Below the pieces are notes generated by a model that was not told the DNA's origin, did no database searches, and worked only from the letters and a program-made list of their open reading frames with translations. A stretch of 64,000 bases of DNA. It comes from Pyropia haitanensis (taxonomy: Eukaryota; Rhodophyta; Bangiophyceae; Bangiales; Bangiaceae). The DNA is taken from assembly GCA_008729055.1 (NCBI GenBank), contig SDUX01000004.1, positions 1,054,001-1,118,000 on the forward strand, read 5' to 3'. This document shows positions 50,807 through 61,676 of this stretch, piece after piece. The translations under genes were made by a program, and so were the position numbers. Position 1 is the first letter of the stretch, and each line of letters opens with the position of its first letter.

Positions 50807-52705
50807 CCCGTCCGCCCGCTCCCGCCGTCGTGCCGCGGCGGACAGCGTGGACCGGCTGCTGACGGACCCGTCCCGGGCGCTGCTGCCGGGCTTTGATGAC
50901 GCCGACGGGGAGGGGGGGGGGGTGGGCGTTGATGCTGTTGCCGTTGCGCCGGGGGGGGGGGGCGGGGGGGGGGGGGGGTGGTGGTGGCGCCGCCCCGGCT
51001 GGTCGCGTCGGCATCGGGGCCGACGGTCGGTGGGGGCGGTGGAGGTCGTAGTGGTGGTGGCGGTGGTGGCGGTGGGGGTGGCGGTGGTGGGGGCGTGCCG
51101 TCGTCGCGGGCGTTGGTGGCGTCGCCGAGCGACGGCGCACTCCGCCCACGGACGGACCGGCTGCCGTCCTCGACGGGCGTTGTGGCGGTGGGCGACGGCG
51201 GCGTCGTCGTGCCGTCGGCCGCGTCGGCAACGGGCCTCGTCGTCGTGCCGCCGCCGCCGCGCCACTCGCCCGCCCGCCTCAGCCGCCGTGACTCGGCCGC
51301 CGCCGCCGCCGCTGCTGCTGCCGCCGCCGCTGCCGCCGCTGCCGACGCTGCCGCCACCACCACCACCACCACCACCACTACCACTGCCGCCGGTGCGGCG
51401 ACCGCCGATGGCGGCGGCCGTGGCAGCGCCGGCCGGCCGACGTCGACCTCCCGTTCCGGCTGGGACGCGAGCAAAGAGGAGGAGCTCCTCGTCTACCGCC
51501 GCATGTACCGGCAGGTCGCGCTTGGCAACGACCTCAGCGGCGGCACGCACGGCGTGTCGCAGGCGCTGTCGCTCTCCGAAGGGCTCACCAACCTCAGCAC
51601 CCGCACGTTTGGCGAGTACAAGCGGCTGGCGCCGCTCAAGCCCAAGTGGGTCCGCACGTGGACGGTGGAGCTGGAGAGCGGCTACCTCCGCCCGATCGAG
51701 GCGATCATTGTCAAGGTCACCCGCGCGGTGGCGGCCGCCGACGGCCGGCGGGTGGCACGGGCGGTGGACGTGCAGCGGGAGGACATCGCGCGGCACCTGC
51801 CCGTGCTCCGCGACTGTGACGCGCGGGTTGTGGCGGCGGCGGCGAGCTTTGCCGCCCTGGAGGGGGTGCTGACGTACGCCGAGCCGGCGGGGGATGGCGA
51901 CGCGCCGCCGGCAATGGCGGCGCGCCGCCGGGGGGGGGTCGCCGCTGCTGCTGTCGGCGCCGGCGGCCGCGGCGGCGGCGGCGGCGGCGGTGGTGGTGGT
52001 GGTGGCGGCGGCGGCGGTGGGGGCGGTGGCGGCGGCGGCGGCGGCGGCGACGGCACCACCAACCGCTGGTGGCTGCCGACGCCGATCGTGCCGGCCGGCG
52101 GCCTGCCGCCGCCCTCCCGGTCGCTCCTCACCGCCGCCCACGACGCCCTCTCCTCTGTCTACACCGCCGCGGCGACGATCAACACGGCGGTCCTCGGGAG
52201 CATCCCCACCCCCGCCGCCTTTACCGCCACCCTCCCCGCCCGCTCCCGTGCCATTGTCGGCAACGAGCTGCTCTTTGCGCTGACCACCTGGGACATGTTT
52301 GCGGTGCGCGACTATGCGCGGCAGCGGGGGCTGTGGCACCCGGCGGCGGCGACGGAGCTGACGTCCAACCTGGAAAAGCTCGCCGCGGTGTGGGACGCCC
52401 GCTCCGTGGGGGGGGGCGGCGGCACCCTGTCGCTGCTGCCCTCGTCCCGCGCGCGGGGCGCCCGGTTTGACCGCGCCCGCTCGCGGGTGGCGATCGCCCT
52501 CGAGCGGCTGCGGCGGGACTTTCCGGGCATGGGCCACACGGCGCTGGAGCAGGCCAAGATCCGCCACAATACGGACGTGGGCAAGGCCGTCCTCGAGGCG
52601 TACAGCCGCGCGCTCGAGGCGCGCGCGGTGCGGATGCTGGACCGGCTGGACGCGGTGCTCGAGGCGGACCGGCGGGCACGGGGGGAGGGGGGGTCCACGC
52701 TGTAA
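48601..52705 (+). CDS. MIT-PRONE fusion: plant-type Rho/ROP guanine nucleotide exchange factor
   Basis: About 1,360 residues, read in three frames. The N-terminal part (48601-50140) is Pro/Gly/Ala-rich with short ordered segments (GSIAARIRAFESPPPG, RRRLGRDVELLRRLHEALPP, VEVDSANRRAVATGAALAEG). A MIT domain follows (about 50268-50487): RRAIFAQVAETATAAAALD, MAGDYLPAYSLYVAAVGLF, ERCEDLREAV. MIT domains bind ESCRT-III tails. The PRONE domain (about 51466-52690) has ALGNDLSGGTHGVSQALSLS, LTNLSTRTFGEYKRLAPLKP, HLPVLRDCDARV, the Trp-Trp motif NRWWLPTPIVPAGG and FPGMGHTALEQAKIRHNTDV, then GKAVLEAYSRALEARAV. All are hallmarks of RopGEFs, which catalyse GDP release from ROP/RAC. A Gly insert splits PRONE before the Trp-Trp motif. 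Frame changes lie in C tracts at 50143-50260 and G tracts at 50951-50978, each one base missing. The exact start is uncertain. Stop TAA at 52705. Confidence 0.8.
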
Positions 52706-53425
52706 GGGGGGGCGGGGGGGGGGGTTGGCGTGCACACGGTGGGTGGGCGTGGGGGGGGGGGGGGGGGGGGGGAAGGGTTGGGGGATGGGTAGCGTGGGGG
52801 ATGATGATGGGGTAGGGGTTGGGGTTGGGGTTGGGGGGAGGGGAGGGGTGGGTAGCAGTTGCCGCCGAGTGTGGGGACCACCGGGGGTGGGCGTCGCGGA
52901 GGGACGTGTATGTACCGCGGTCCGCAACCCCGACGGCCGCCGCCACGCTCGGCGCGGCCGGCTCCCCGCGGGCGGCGGGCCACACCGGCGGTCCTGCCGT
53001 CACGGGGGCGTTGCGTTTTCTTTTTTTTTTTCCGCTGTCTGTTCTTCGTGTCTGGGTCCCCTGCGTTTGCCGCGCGCGTCAGAGGTGGGGCGCGTCGGCC
53101 GGGGCGTGCCGCCGGCCGCCGCCAGAGGCTCGCGCCCCGCCGTCGCGGCACCGCCCCCGCCGGCCGGCGGCGCGGCGTGTGCCGCGGCGGCCGTCGCGGC
53201 CACCCCCGACGGCGGCCGCCCGCCGGGGCCGCTGCAGGGGGGCGCCGCCTCGCCGGCCGCTCTGGTGGCGGCGGCAGCGACGGCGGCGGCGGCCGCCGCC
53301 GCGCAGCGCCGCCGGCCGCGCCGCGTCGGCGGCGGCCGCCGCGCGTGTGCGCCGCTCCCACAGCGGCGGGCGCCACCGCAGGCGGCCCGCCGTGTCCCCG
53401 TTGGACCCCTCGCCACGCCACCCCC
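52706..53425. other. convergent intergenic region with G-rich repeats
   Basis: 0.72 kb holding the 3' ends of the MIT-PRONE and CPI1 genes. A G22 run (52751-52772) and a GGGGTT array (52809-52850) lie next to the MIT-PRONE stop. The remainder is GC-rich, open on both strands and without domains. Confidence 0.5.
52809..52850 (+). repeat. GGGGTT-type short tandem array
   Basis: Four or so GGGGTT units flanked by GGGGTA and GGGGAG variants. Resembles telomere-like and G-quadruplex sequence but is internal and very short. Confidence 0.75.
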
Positions 53426-54304
53426 TCACAGGTAAATCCACGGCACGCGCGGGTCCCCCCCCGCCGCATCCCCCCCTGCCCCACCCGCCGCCGCCCCCTC
53501 GGCGCGCATGCCGCCGACGACGGGCTCCCCCCCGTACACGCGGCCAATGCCGACGCGCCAAAAATCCAGCAGCAGCGTCACGCCCATCCCCGCGGCGAGC
53601 GCGTCCGCCGCGACGCGCCGCAGGCGCCACGCCGCGTCCAGCCGCGTGTACGCAGGGAAGCTAACGACAAAGTAGAGCGCGTAGACGACGGCGCCCGGCC
53701 CGACGGCGGCGGCCACGTCTGGAAACGAGTAGCCGGGAAAGTGGGCGATGGAGACCGCCTCAAACACCGCCGCCGCGTACGCCAGCGCCGCCACCGCCGC
53801 CGCGCGTGGCGCGCCACCGCGCACGCCCGCGGCGGCCAGCCGCCGCAGCACCCCCGCCGCGGCGATGTGGTAGACCACAAAGTAGACGTGCGTGAGGAGG
53901 TACGCGACGACGGGCGCGCCGTTGAGCGCGTGCGCGTCAAAGGTGTAGGTGGCGCCGAGGAGGGTGTAAAAGTAGTGCGACCAAAACCAGTTGCCGATAA
54001 AGCCAAAGATGGCCAGCCACAGCGTTGCCTTCACGCCAAACCGGTCCCGGTACGGCCGCCCTGCATCAATCGCGGGGGGGGCGATGAAGGGGGCGGCCAC
54101 TGATGGGGCGGTGAGGACGAGCGAGATGGCCAGGTACTCCCACCGCCCACAGTGCACGTACGCGCCGGTGCCAAAGAGGCCGACGAGGAGGGCGACCAGG
54201 CTGGCGGCCGCCAGCGGGAGGGCGCGGCGCTCAAAGGCGCGGCGGGAGGCGTCGGCGGATTCCCAGGGAGAGGAGGGGAGGAACAGGGTGGCGGGGGACG
54301 TCAT
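53426..54304 (-). CDS. CPI1: cycloeucalenol cycloisomerase (cyclopropyl sterol isomerase)
   Basis: 292 residues, one exon, ATG at 54304. It opens the 9,19-cyclopropane ring of cycloeucalenol to obtusifoliol in the plant-type sterol route through cycloartenol, in the ER membrane. It has about seven hydrophobic segments and the family blocks in order: SSPWESADASRRAFERRALP, PYRDRFGVKATLWLAIFG, GNWFWSHYFYTLLGATYTF, VAYLLTHVYFVVYHIA, FEAVSIAHFPGYSF, VYALYFVVSFPAYTRLD and GVTLLLDFWRVGIG. It ends VPWIYL, like plant CPI1 proteins that end near LPWF. Length agrees with the family (about 280). Ala-rich loops reflect the local base composition. No frame breaks. Confidence 0.95.
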   Translation of the reverse strand: MTSPATLFLPSSPWESADASRRAFERRALPLAAASLVALLVGLFGTGAYVHCGRWEYLAISLVLTAPSVAAPFIAPPAIDAGRPYRDRFGVKATLWLAIFGFIGNWFWSHYFYTLLGATYTFDAHALNGAPVVAYLLTHVYFVVYHIAAAGVLRRLAAAGVRGGAPRAAAVAALAYAAAVFEAVSIAHFPGYSFPDVAAAVGPGAVVYALYFVVSFPAYTRLDAAWRLRRVAADALAAGMGVTLLLDFWRVGIGRVYGGEPVVGGMRAEGAAAGGAGGDAAGGDPRVPWIYL

Positions 54305-54574
54305 GGTTGCACGCGACACCCTCGACGGCGAGGGCGCCGAGGGAGCGTGTGTGAGGGGGGGACGCAACAACAAAGAAACACGTCGACGACCACAGGGCTC
54401 CGACCCACCGCCGGCACGACTCCGACCCACCGCCGACGCCGGCCCGGCTCTGACCCGCCGCCGGCACGGCTACGAGCGCGGTAGTGGTGATACATGGCTG
54501 AGGATCAAGAGGGGCTCTACCACTAAAAAAAAATACAATATAGTAAACCAAAATTTCACACACGAGCGGATGCA

Positions 54575-54662
54575 GCAGTCGTAGCTCAGTTGGTTAGAGC
54601 GCGCGCCTCACACTCTACTCCTAGTTCGCGCGAGGTCGTGGGTTCAAGTCCCACCGACTGTA
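54575..54662 (+). tRNA. trnV-CAC: tRNA-Val(CAC) with a 14-nt intron
   Basis: Full cloverleaf. Acceptor stem GCAGTCG (54575-54581) pairs with CGACTGT (54655-54661), first pair G:U, discriminator A54662. D arm GCTC/GAGC with loop AGTTGGTTA. Anticodon stem CGCGC (54602-54606) / GCGCG (54628-54632). Loop CT-CAC-A then intron 54613-54626 and C54627. T arm GTGGG-TTCAAGT-CCCAC. Internal A and B boxes (TAGCTCAGTTGG, GGTTCAAGTCC) are present. A T-run at about 54709-54717 could end transcription. The anticodon assignment assumes the canonical 37/38 intron position. Confidence 0.88.
54613..54626 (+). other. tRNA intron at position 37/38
   Basis: 14 nt (ctctactcctagtt). Removal leaves a 7-nt loop CTCACAC identical in pattern to plant tRNA-Val(CAC). 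Confidence 0.7.
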
Positions 54663-55602
54663 CTTGTTGCTCCATGATGTAAGCAATCACGGTCTGCAAT
54701 GATAACGATTTTTTTTTCGTCGGGCTCTTTTGATGGTTTGTGCGAAGAGCAGGCGGCAGAATCGGCTACGGCCGGCAAAGGATAACACGCCAGAGGCCGC
54801 TCCTCTACGGGTGTGTACCACCGCACCAGCCGCTCTCACCAGCGCGCTCATACGCACACGTCCGGATGGACGGGACTGCTCGACGTTAGCGGCGGCAGTG
54901 GCCGCGACGATGGCGGTGGTCCCAGTCGCGTGGGGCGGCTTGGCCGCCACGACCAGGGAAAACAAACACCGCAACTGCCAGCGCCAAGCAGAGGAACGTC
55001 CGCTTCAAGAGACTGGGAGGCGAGCTGGCTGGGGAGCCGGTGGGTAGTCGCGGGTGGACCGACGGCCCAGCGCACTAGCCGCTGCGGAACTCTGGCAGCC
55101 GCGGAGACAAGCCGACGGTGGCCGCCCGCTGCCGCCGCTTCGGCCACCGTGGCTCCCCGGACAGGCGATACGTACGGCGGCAGCAGCAGCGTCAACAGCG
55201 TTAGTGGCGGCGGCAGCCGCGGCGGATCGCGCGAACCCGCACCCCGCTGCCTGGGCCGATGAGGGGGCAGGCGACACTCCCCGTGCTATCCCGGTCCGCG
55301 TCAGCCCAACCCCCCTCGATCCCACGCGGCCACATCAGAACCGCCTCCGCCCCAGCCGCGCCCGCCGCGGACCGCCGCCGACAACGAAGAAAGGCGGCGG
55401 CGCTGGGTAGCGCCCCGGCAATCCCCCCCCTCCTCAACCGCCGGGGAAAGCGTACGCGGCGGCCACTCACCGCCGCGTGCGCAGTCACACGGAGGGGGAG
55501 GTGGGTGGACGGCCGCGGGCGGGCGTCGTCTCGAGTACCCGTGCGCCGCAACGTCTGGACAAACGACCTCCCGCTCCTCCGCTCCCCCCCCATCAACCAC
55601 CC
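54663..55602. other. intergenic region tRNA / GRDP gene
   Basis: 0.94 kb with no supported gene. An Ala-rich frame near 55130-55260 is chance-like. Confidence 0.45.
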
Positions 55603-56872
55603 TCAGCCCCCGCCACAACTCCTCCCACACCCGCCCCCCCCACACCCCACAGCCCCCCCCCCATCACGCGCCAACCCCACCCTCACCCCCCCCGAAGCGC
55701 CCACGTACAGCGCCCCCGCCCCCGCCGTACCGCGCGCCGTCTCGGGGTGCGCGTACACCCCCACCCGGGTGACGTCCGGCGGGTCCCCCGCGGCGGCCAC
55801 AAAGCCGCGCGCATACAGCCCCGGCCAGCCGCCGCCCGGCACCGCGGCGGGCCCGATGCGCCGCCGCCACGCGGCCGCCGTCGCGGCGCGCACCGCGCCG
55901 TCCCACGTCCGGGAGCCGTCCACGCCGGGCGGCGGGACGCCACCGAGCGCCGCCGCCGCCGCGGCGGCGGCTTCGGCGGCCACCGCCTTGCACAGCGCCG
56001 CCTTGGCCGCCGCCGACGCGATCGGGATGGCCCCGCGCGGCCAGTAGCCGCCGCGGACGCCGGACGCGTACGCGGCGGCCGCCGCCGCGGCGGCCGTAGA
56101 CCCGGCGGAGGTCGCGGCGGCCGCCTTGGCCGCCGCCGGGGGCGCGGCGGCGCAGGGCGCCGCCAGGAATGGGGGCGCCTCGTACGGGTGGGCCGGGTAG
56201 GCCGCCGCCCACCGGGCCGCCGTCGCGGCGCGGCCGCTGTCGAGCCGCCCCCCCGCGCTCGCATCGTCGTCCGCCACGTGCGTGTAGACGCGGCCGAGGA
56301 GCGCCTCTGTGTCCCGCCTGTACGCCGTGGCGGCCATCAGGTGCGCGTGCCACACCAGGTCCATGTCGGTGGTGGGCACCAGGAAGGTGGCCGCTCCCGC
56401 GGGCGTCGAGGCGACCCGAAGAAACCGCACGTACCGGGCGGTGGCGAGCCGCAGGCCGGCCGGGTCGTCAAAGCCCGGCGCGGCCAGACGGGCGGTAAAC
56501 ACCCGCTGCGACGCCGCCGTCGACCGCAACGCCGCGATGCGAGGCCGCGGCGCCCAGCGCGGGCGCGGCGCCGCGACGGGCGGCAGCGGCTCACCCAGCC
56601 CCGAGCGGCCGAGGTACCCCGTTACGGCCGTCGTGCCCGCAATGGGCGGCCACAGGTAGCCGGGGAGGTAGTGGAGGTGCCGCCGCCGCAGTAGCCGCCG
56701 GTGGTGGAGGCGGCGGGTGAGGCCGCCAAGGCGGCCGGCGAGGAGGGGGGGGGGGGTCTCCGCCGCCGCCGCGGCGGTGCCAAAGAGGACCCACTGCAGG
56801 CGCGCCACGACAGACGCGGGCTCGGTCGCGTTGCCGGCCCACACGTGCGCGACCGCGTCGGCAGACGCGGGC

Positions 56873-56925
<53 letters not shown>

Positions 56926-57469
56926 TCCCACCTCCCCCCCCGCCGCCCGCGGCGCGCCCCCCCCACAGGCAGCGGCGTACCAAACGTCGCGACGCAGTCG
57001 TCGGCGTAGGCGACCGGGTCGAGCCGCGCGAGCGCCCACACAAACGCCACGTCGAGTGGCGGCACGGGCGGGACGGCAGCGACCCCCCCCCCCCCCCCCC
57101 CACGGGCGCCGGCGTCAGCGCCGCCCACGCGGCCGCCTCGGCCGGCGCGAGCGGCCGGCCGCGGCGCGCCGCCGCCGCCGCCGCGGCGGTGCGGGTGCGG
57201 CACCAGGCGGCGGTGGCGGCCGCGACGAGCGCGTCGGCCGCCGCGCGCGGCGCGGCCGGCAGGGTGATGACGCCCGCCGCGTGCAGGTGTGCGGCGTACA
57301 TGGGGAGGAAGACGCGCTCGTAGCGGAGGAGAGCGGCGTCGAGGGCGGCGCCCGCCCAGAGGGGCGTCGCCGCCGAGTCGACCCGGCGGAGGAGGGTGCG
57401 GAAGGCGGCCGCGGCGGAGGGGAGGCCGGCCGCCCAGGACGGGAGCGGGTCGTCGTCTGTAGCCATCAT
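55603..57469 (-). CDS. DUF1399 / glycine-rich-domain (GRDP)-like protein
   Basis: About 620 residues from MMATDDDPLPSW (57469). Helical N-terminus (AALLRYERVFLPMYAAHLHA). It has two copies of the DUF1399 'W-H/A-R-L-x-P' element: VWALARLDPVAYADDC followed by VATFGTPLP, and FLVPTTDMDLVWHAHLMAA followed by YRRDTEALLGRVYTHVADDD. Plant GRDP1/2 share the same order (WLWHCHRLNP..., then D-x-x-W-H-T-H...). In plants they act in stress and auxin responses with unclear biochemistry. Frame changes at C19 57083-57101 and C8 56957-56964, each one base missing. The C-terminal 60 residues after YARGFVAAAGDPPDV pass C-rich sequence and are uncertain, as is the stop at 55603. The long Ala/Gly stretches are composition-driven. 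No membrane segment. Confidence 0.7.
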
Positions 57470-59583
57470 GGTGGTGGTGGTGGTCGCAGCCGCCGGTGGC
57501 GGCAGGAGGAAGCTGGGGGGGATGGGGAGGGAGGGAGGAGGGCGGCGGCGATGACAAGGGACCGGCGACAGGGACACGGGGGAAGACGATGATGGTGAGC
57601 AGGGGCAAGGGCGACGGCGGCACGGAGGGGGCACCGACGGCAGGAGATGGGCTGTGGTGGCGAGTGCGAGGGCGTGTGCGGCACCACGAGGCGCCCCTCT
57701 TCAACGCGCCCGGCGTTGGAGAGTACACTCTGTAGGGGGACCACCCCACACACCGTCCGCGTTGGGGGACCCTCGCGGGCATGGCCCAGGCGGGGTCGTG
57801 GCGGCCGCGGGCGCCATGACGGGGAGGGCCCCATGGCGGCGACAACGAGGCGAAAGCAACGAGCAGACGACGGGCTCCGGCGTCTGGCAGATGGAGGGCA
57901 ATGGGGGGGGGGAGGGGGGGGTGTCGGAGGCGCACGCTCACCAGCCGTGGGCGGTCGGGGCCGTGCGCCACGCCGCCACCGGCGTGCGTGCCGCGGCACG
58001 CCCCCACCGGGCGCCCCACCGCCCATACACCCTTGCCCGCGTCGGCTCCCATAAGCCGCGCATGGGCCTGGCCCCCCACTCCACGGGTGTGCGTCCCAAA
58101 CCACCTGTCAAGGGCGCGCGCCGGCGGCGCGCGGACAGTGCGTCGTGCAGCGTGAGCGGCGATTGGCTGCTGACATCCAGCTACCGAGACCAGGAGCACG
58201 CGTTTCCCGCGGCGGGAGGAGAGGGACGGCCGCGGCGCGGCGCCCGTCGCGAGGGCAACGCCGCCGCTCGCCCGCGCGGCGCGCGTACGTCGGTGTTGTC
58301 TGGCCGCTACGGGCGCAGCTGTTGACGCGGGGCGGCGTGCCGCCAGCGCCGCGCACCCCCGTAGGGCGGGGATGGAGCGGCCGGATGGGTCGGTCGGCAC
58401 CGACCGGCCGTGACGCCGGCCGGCGGGGGCCCCGCCCGCGGCGGCCGCCACGGTGGCGGCGGTGCCGTCGGCAGCGGCGGGGCGGGGTCGCCCGCGGCGC
58501 GTCGCGGACGGGATCGACGCGGGATACAACGTCGCTACCCGCGCCGGGGCGGCGACGGCGACCGCGTCGGCCTGAGCTGGACGTTCCGCTCCGACCCGTC
58601 GGCGGGGAGAGAAGCGTGCAGGGGGGCGGGGGGGGGGGGGGGGGGGGGGGGCTGTTGCGCTGCCGCATCGTGCGGAGGTGGAGGCCGCGGCGGCAGACGC
58701 GGGCACCGCCGCGGGGGCCGTCTTGGCAGCTCGTGCCTGGAAACGGTCACCGTGGGGGCAACACGGCAAGGCCGGAAGCTACGGCGGGGTCCAGCATATA
58801 GACGCTTGTGACTCGCGCCGCCAGTGGGAAGGGCGGTCAACGGGAGGGCAGCTGCGCTCGACCAAACAGCAGCGGCAAGAGTCGTTGGAAGGGGAGGACG
58901 CTAAAGGAGCGGGCAGGGACGGAGGGCAAAGCGCCCCTACGGGGAATGCTCAAGAGGGGCTCGCAGCAACGGGTCGGCGACGGTGTCTGCAGGGGAGCTC
59001 CCCCCCCTCCCGTGTGCCCGCGTCGACCGCTTCGTGCGTCGTCTCCCTTGGATCGTCTGCAGTCCAGTCTGGTCACGAGCGGCCGTCCAAACCAGCCTCC
59101 CGCGCGGCCGGCGGTCCGCCGGCACGGACAAATCCACCGGATCTCATCCAATTCCCCCGACGGGCGGGCTCTCGCCAGCGGGCACGTCGGCACAACGGCG
59201 CGCCCATCGTCCCGCACCGGCGGGGACGCGGCCTCGCGCGCGTCGGCCGGCGCGCGTGGCCACCGACCGCGCCGGCGGCGGGTCCCGGCGGCGGCGTTTG
59301 CGTGACGTAGCGCGACCCCCTGCGGCCGCTCGCCTTTTTTTATTTATTTTTTCTTTCACCGAGGCGGCACCTCTTCCCCTGTCGCCGCCGACGCACCGGC
59401 TCGCCTCGGGCCGTCGGCGCGTGGCAGCCGCGGTCGGGGCGGAGGGGGCGGCCCGCCCTCCCCCCCCACGGATAGTGCTGTTCCGTGTCCCCCTCGTCGG
59501 CAGCCTTTCCCCCCCCCCCCCCCACCCCCCCCCCCCGCCCCTCCCCCCCCGCGGCCCGTCTGCTCCACCGGGTCCGCTCCCCC
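57470..59583. other. divergent intergenic region GRDP / helicase
   Basis: 2.1 kb with both promoters. Contains a G24 run (58628-58651) and a T-rich patch (59334-59358). A long Arg-rich frame at 58145-58801 has no domain. Pyrimidine-rich just before the helicase ATG. Confidence 0.4.
58628..58651. repeat. G24 homopolymer
   Basis: Run of about 24 G in the divergent intergenic region. True length uncertain. Confidence 0.75.
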
Positions 59584-60270
59584 ATGGAGGGCCTGACGCC
59601 CGCGCAGGCGGCGGTCGTCGCGCACCCCCCCGCCACCCCCCTGGCCGTCGTCGCGGCCGCCGGCGCCGGCAAGACGCGCGTCCTCCTCGCCCGCGCCGTC
59701 GCCGTCGACGCGGCGGCAGAGGCCGCGGCGGCCGCAGCGGCGGCAGCGTCTGGGCCGTCACGGACGCCCCCCCCCCACCACCGCCCGCCGCTGCTGCTCC
59801 TCACCTTTAGCCGCGCCGCCGTCGCCGAGCTCCGCGACCGCCTCGGCCGCCTGCCCGGCCGCGTGCCCGCCGCGGACGTGTCGACCTTCCACGCCCTCGG
59901 CCTGCGCATCCTCCGCGGTGCCTCCCACGCCGAGCTCGCCACCATCCACCGCCGCCCAGTGCCGACCCTGCTCAGCGCTGGCCGCGTGCGGCTGGCGGCG
60001 CTCGCCGACGCGGCGGTCGAGGCGGGCCTGCCGCCGCTGCCGGCCGACCCGCGGGGGGACCCGCGCGGTCGCGGCTGGCGGCGGCGGGCGCGGTGGCTGC
60101 GGCAGGGGCTCGCCACCGTCCACGCGCTGGCGGCGGACGCGGCGCTGGCGGGCGCCGCCGCGGACGACGCGGCGGCGGCGGCAGACGCGGCCGCGGCGGC
60201 GGCCGCCGCCGCCGCGGTGGCGTCGGCGGGTGGAGGGGACGGCGGTGGCGGAAAACTGCAACAGGCAGCC

Positions 60271-60313
<43 letters not shown>

Positions 60314-60717
60314 ACAAGGCGTCGGTGGCAAAAGCGGCGGTCGCGGCGGCGATGGACGACCCGCTCCGCCGCGTCCGTGCGGCGTACGGGGCGCTGAAAG
60401 CGGCGGAGAACGCGGTCGACTTTGATGACCTCGTCGGCCTGGCGGTGCAGACGCTCCGCCACCACCCGCGCCTGCACGCGCGCTGGGCGCGCCGCTACGC
60501 GCACGTCCTCGTCGATGAGTTCCAGGACGTCTGCGCGCACGGCGTGCTGCTCGTCAAGCTCCTCACGCAGCCGCCGCTGGGGTTTGAGGGGGGGGGGGGG
60601 GGGGGCGCCCGGGCCTGACCGTCGCCATGGACGATGACCAGGTCATCTACGAGTGGCGCGGCGCGTCGCCGCGGGCGGCGGAGCACTTTGCGACGCACCT
60701 GGCGGGTGGGCTGTGCA

Positions 60718-60756
<39 letters not shown>

Positions 60757-61636
60757 GCGCGGGTGACGGCGCCGCCAGTGGTGGGGCGGGCGGCGGCGCC
60801 CCCCCCCCCCTCCCCTTCCAGCGGGCCGGTGGCCCCCCCCCGGCGTGCGCCTGGTCGTTGCGCAGAACCACCGGAGCAGCGGGCGCATCGTCGCGGCGGC
60901 GGGGGCGGTGATCCGCCACAACGCGGTGCGGGTGGCCAAGGCGGTGTGGACGGCCAACGCGGCGGGGCCGCCGGTGCTCCTCGCCGACTGCCGCCGCCGC
61001 GCCGACGAGGCGCGCTGGTGGGTCGCCGCCGTCCGGTCGCTCGTGGGCGATGTGGGGGATGGTGCGGGGGGCGCCGACGCCGCCGCCGCCGCCGCCGGCG
61101 GGCACGCTGACGGCGGCGGCGGTGGGGGCGACGCTGGTGGCGTTGGCGGTGGGGGCGGCGGCGGCGGTGGCGACAAGGGGCAGTGGGGCGCGTGGGGGGT
61201 CAAGGTCGAGCCGCCCCCGCAGACCGCCGCGTCTGCCGCGGCCGCACCGGCTTGCTCGAGTGTCGGCGTTGCGGCGGCGGCGCCCCCGCGGGCCGCCGCC
61301 GCCGCCGGCCTGCCGCCGGTCAAGGTGGAGCTCCCCCCGCCCCCGCCCGTGCCGCCACCCCCCGCCGCCGGCGGCGGCCCCTTCCTCGCCTACCGCGACG
61401 TGGCGGTGCTGGCGCGGTCCCACCAGACGCGGCGGGAGGTGGTCGCGGCACTCACCGCCGCGGGCATCCCCGTCATGGGGCGGCCACGGCCGCCGCGGCC
61501 GGCGCCTAGCTGGCGTGCCCGCACCGAGGGGGGACGCCGGCAGCCGCGGCGGCGGCGGGCCGCGGGGGGGTGGCACAAGGGGGGGGGTGGCGCTGCCGCG
61601 GCAACGGCGGCCGCCGCCGACGGCGTGTCGGCGTCT

Positions 61637-61676
<40 letters not shown>

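Noticed and set aside
52809..52850. Telomere or chromosome end
   Set aside because: Only a few GGGGTT units, and normal genes continue on both sides.
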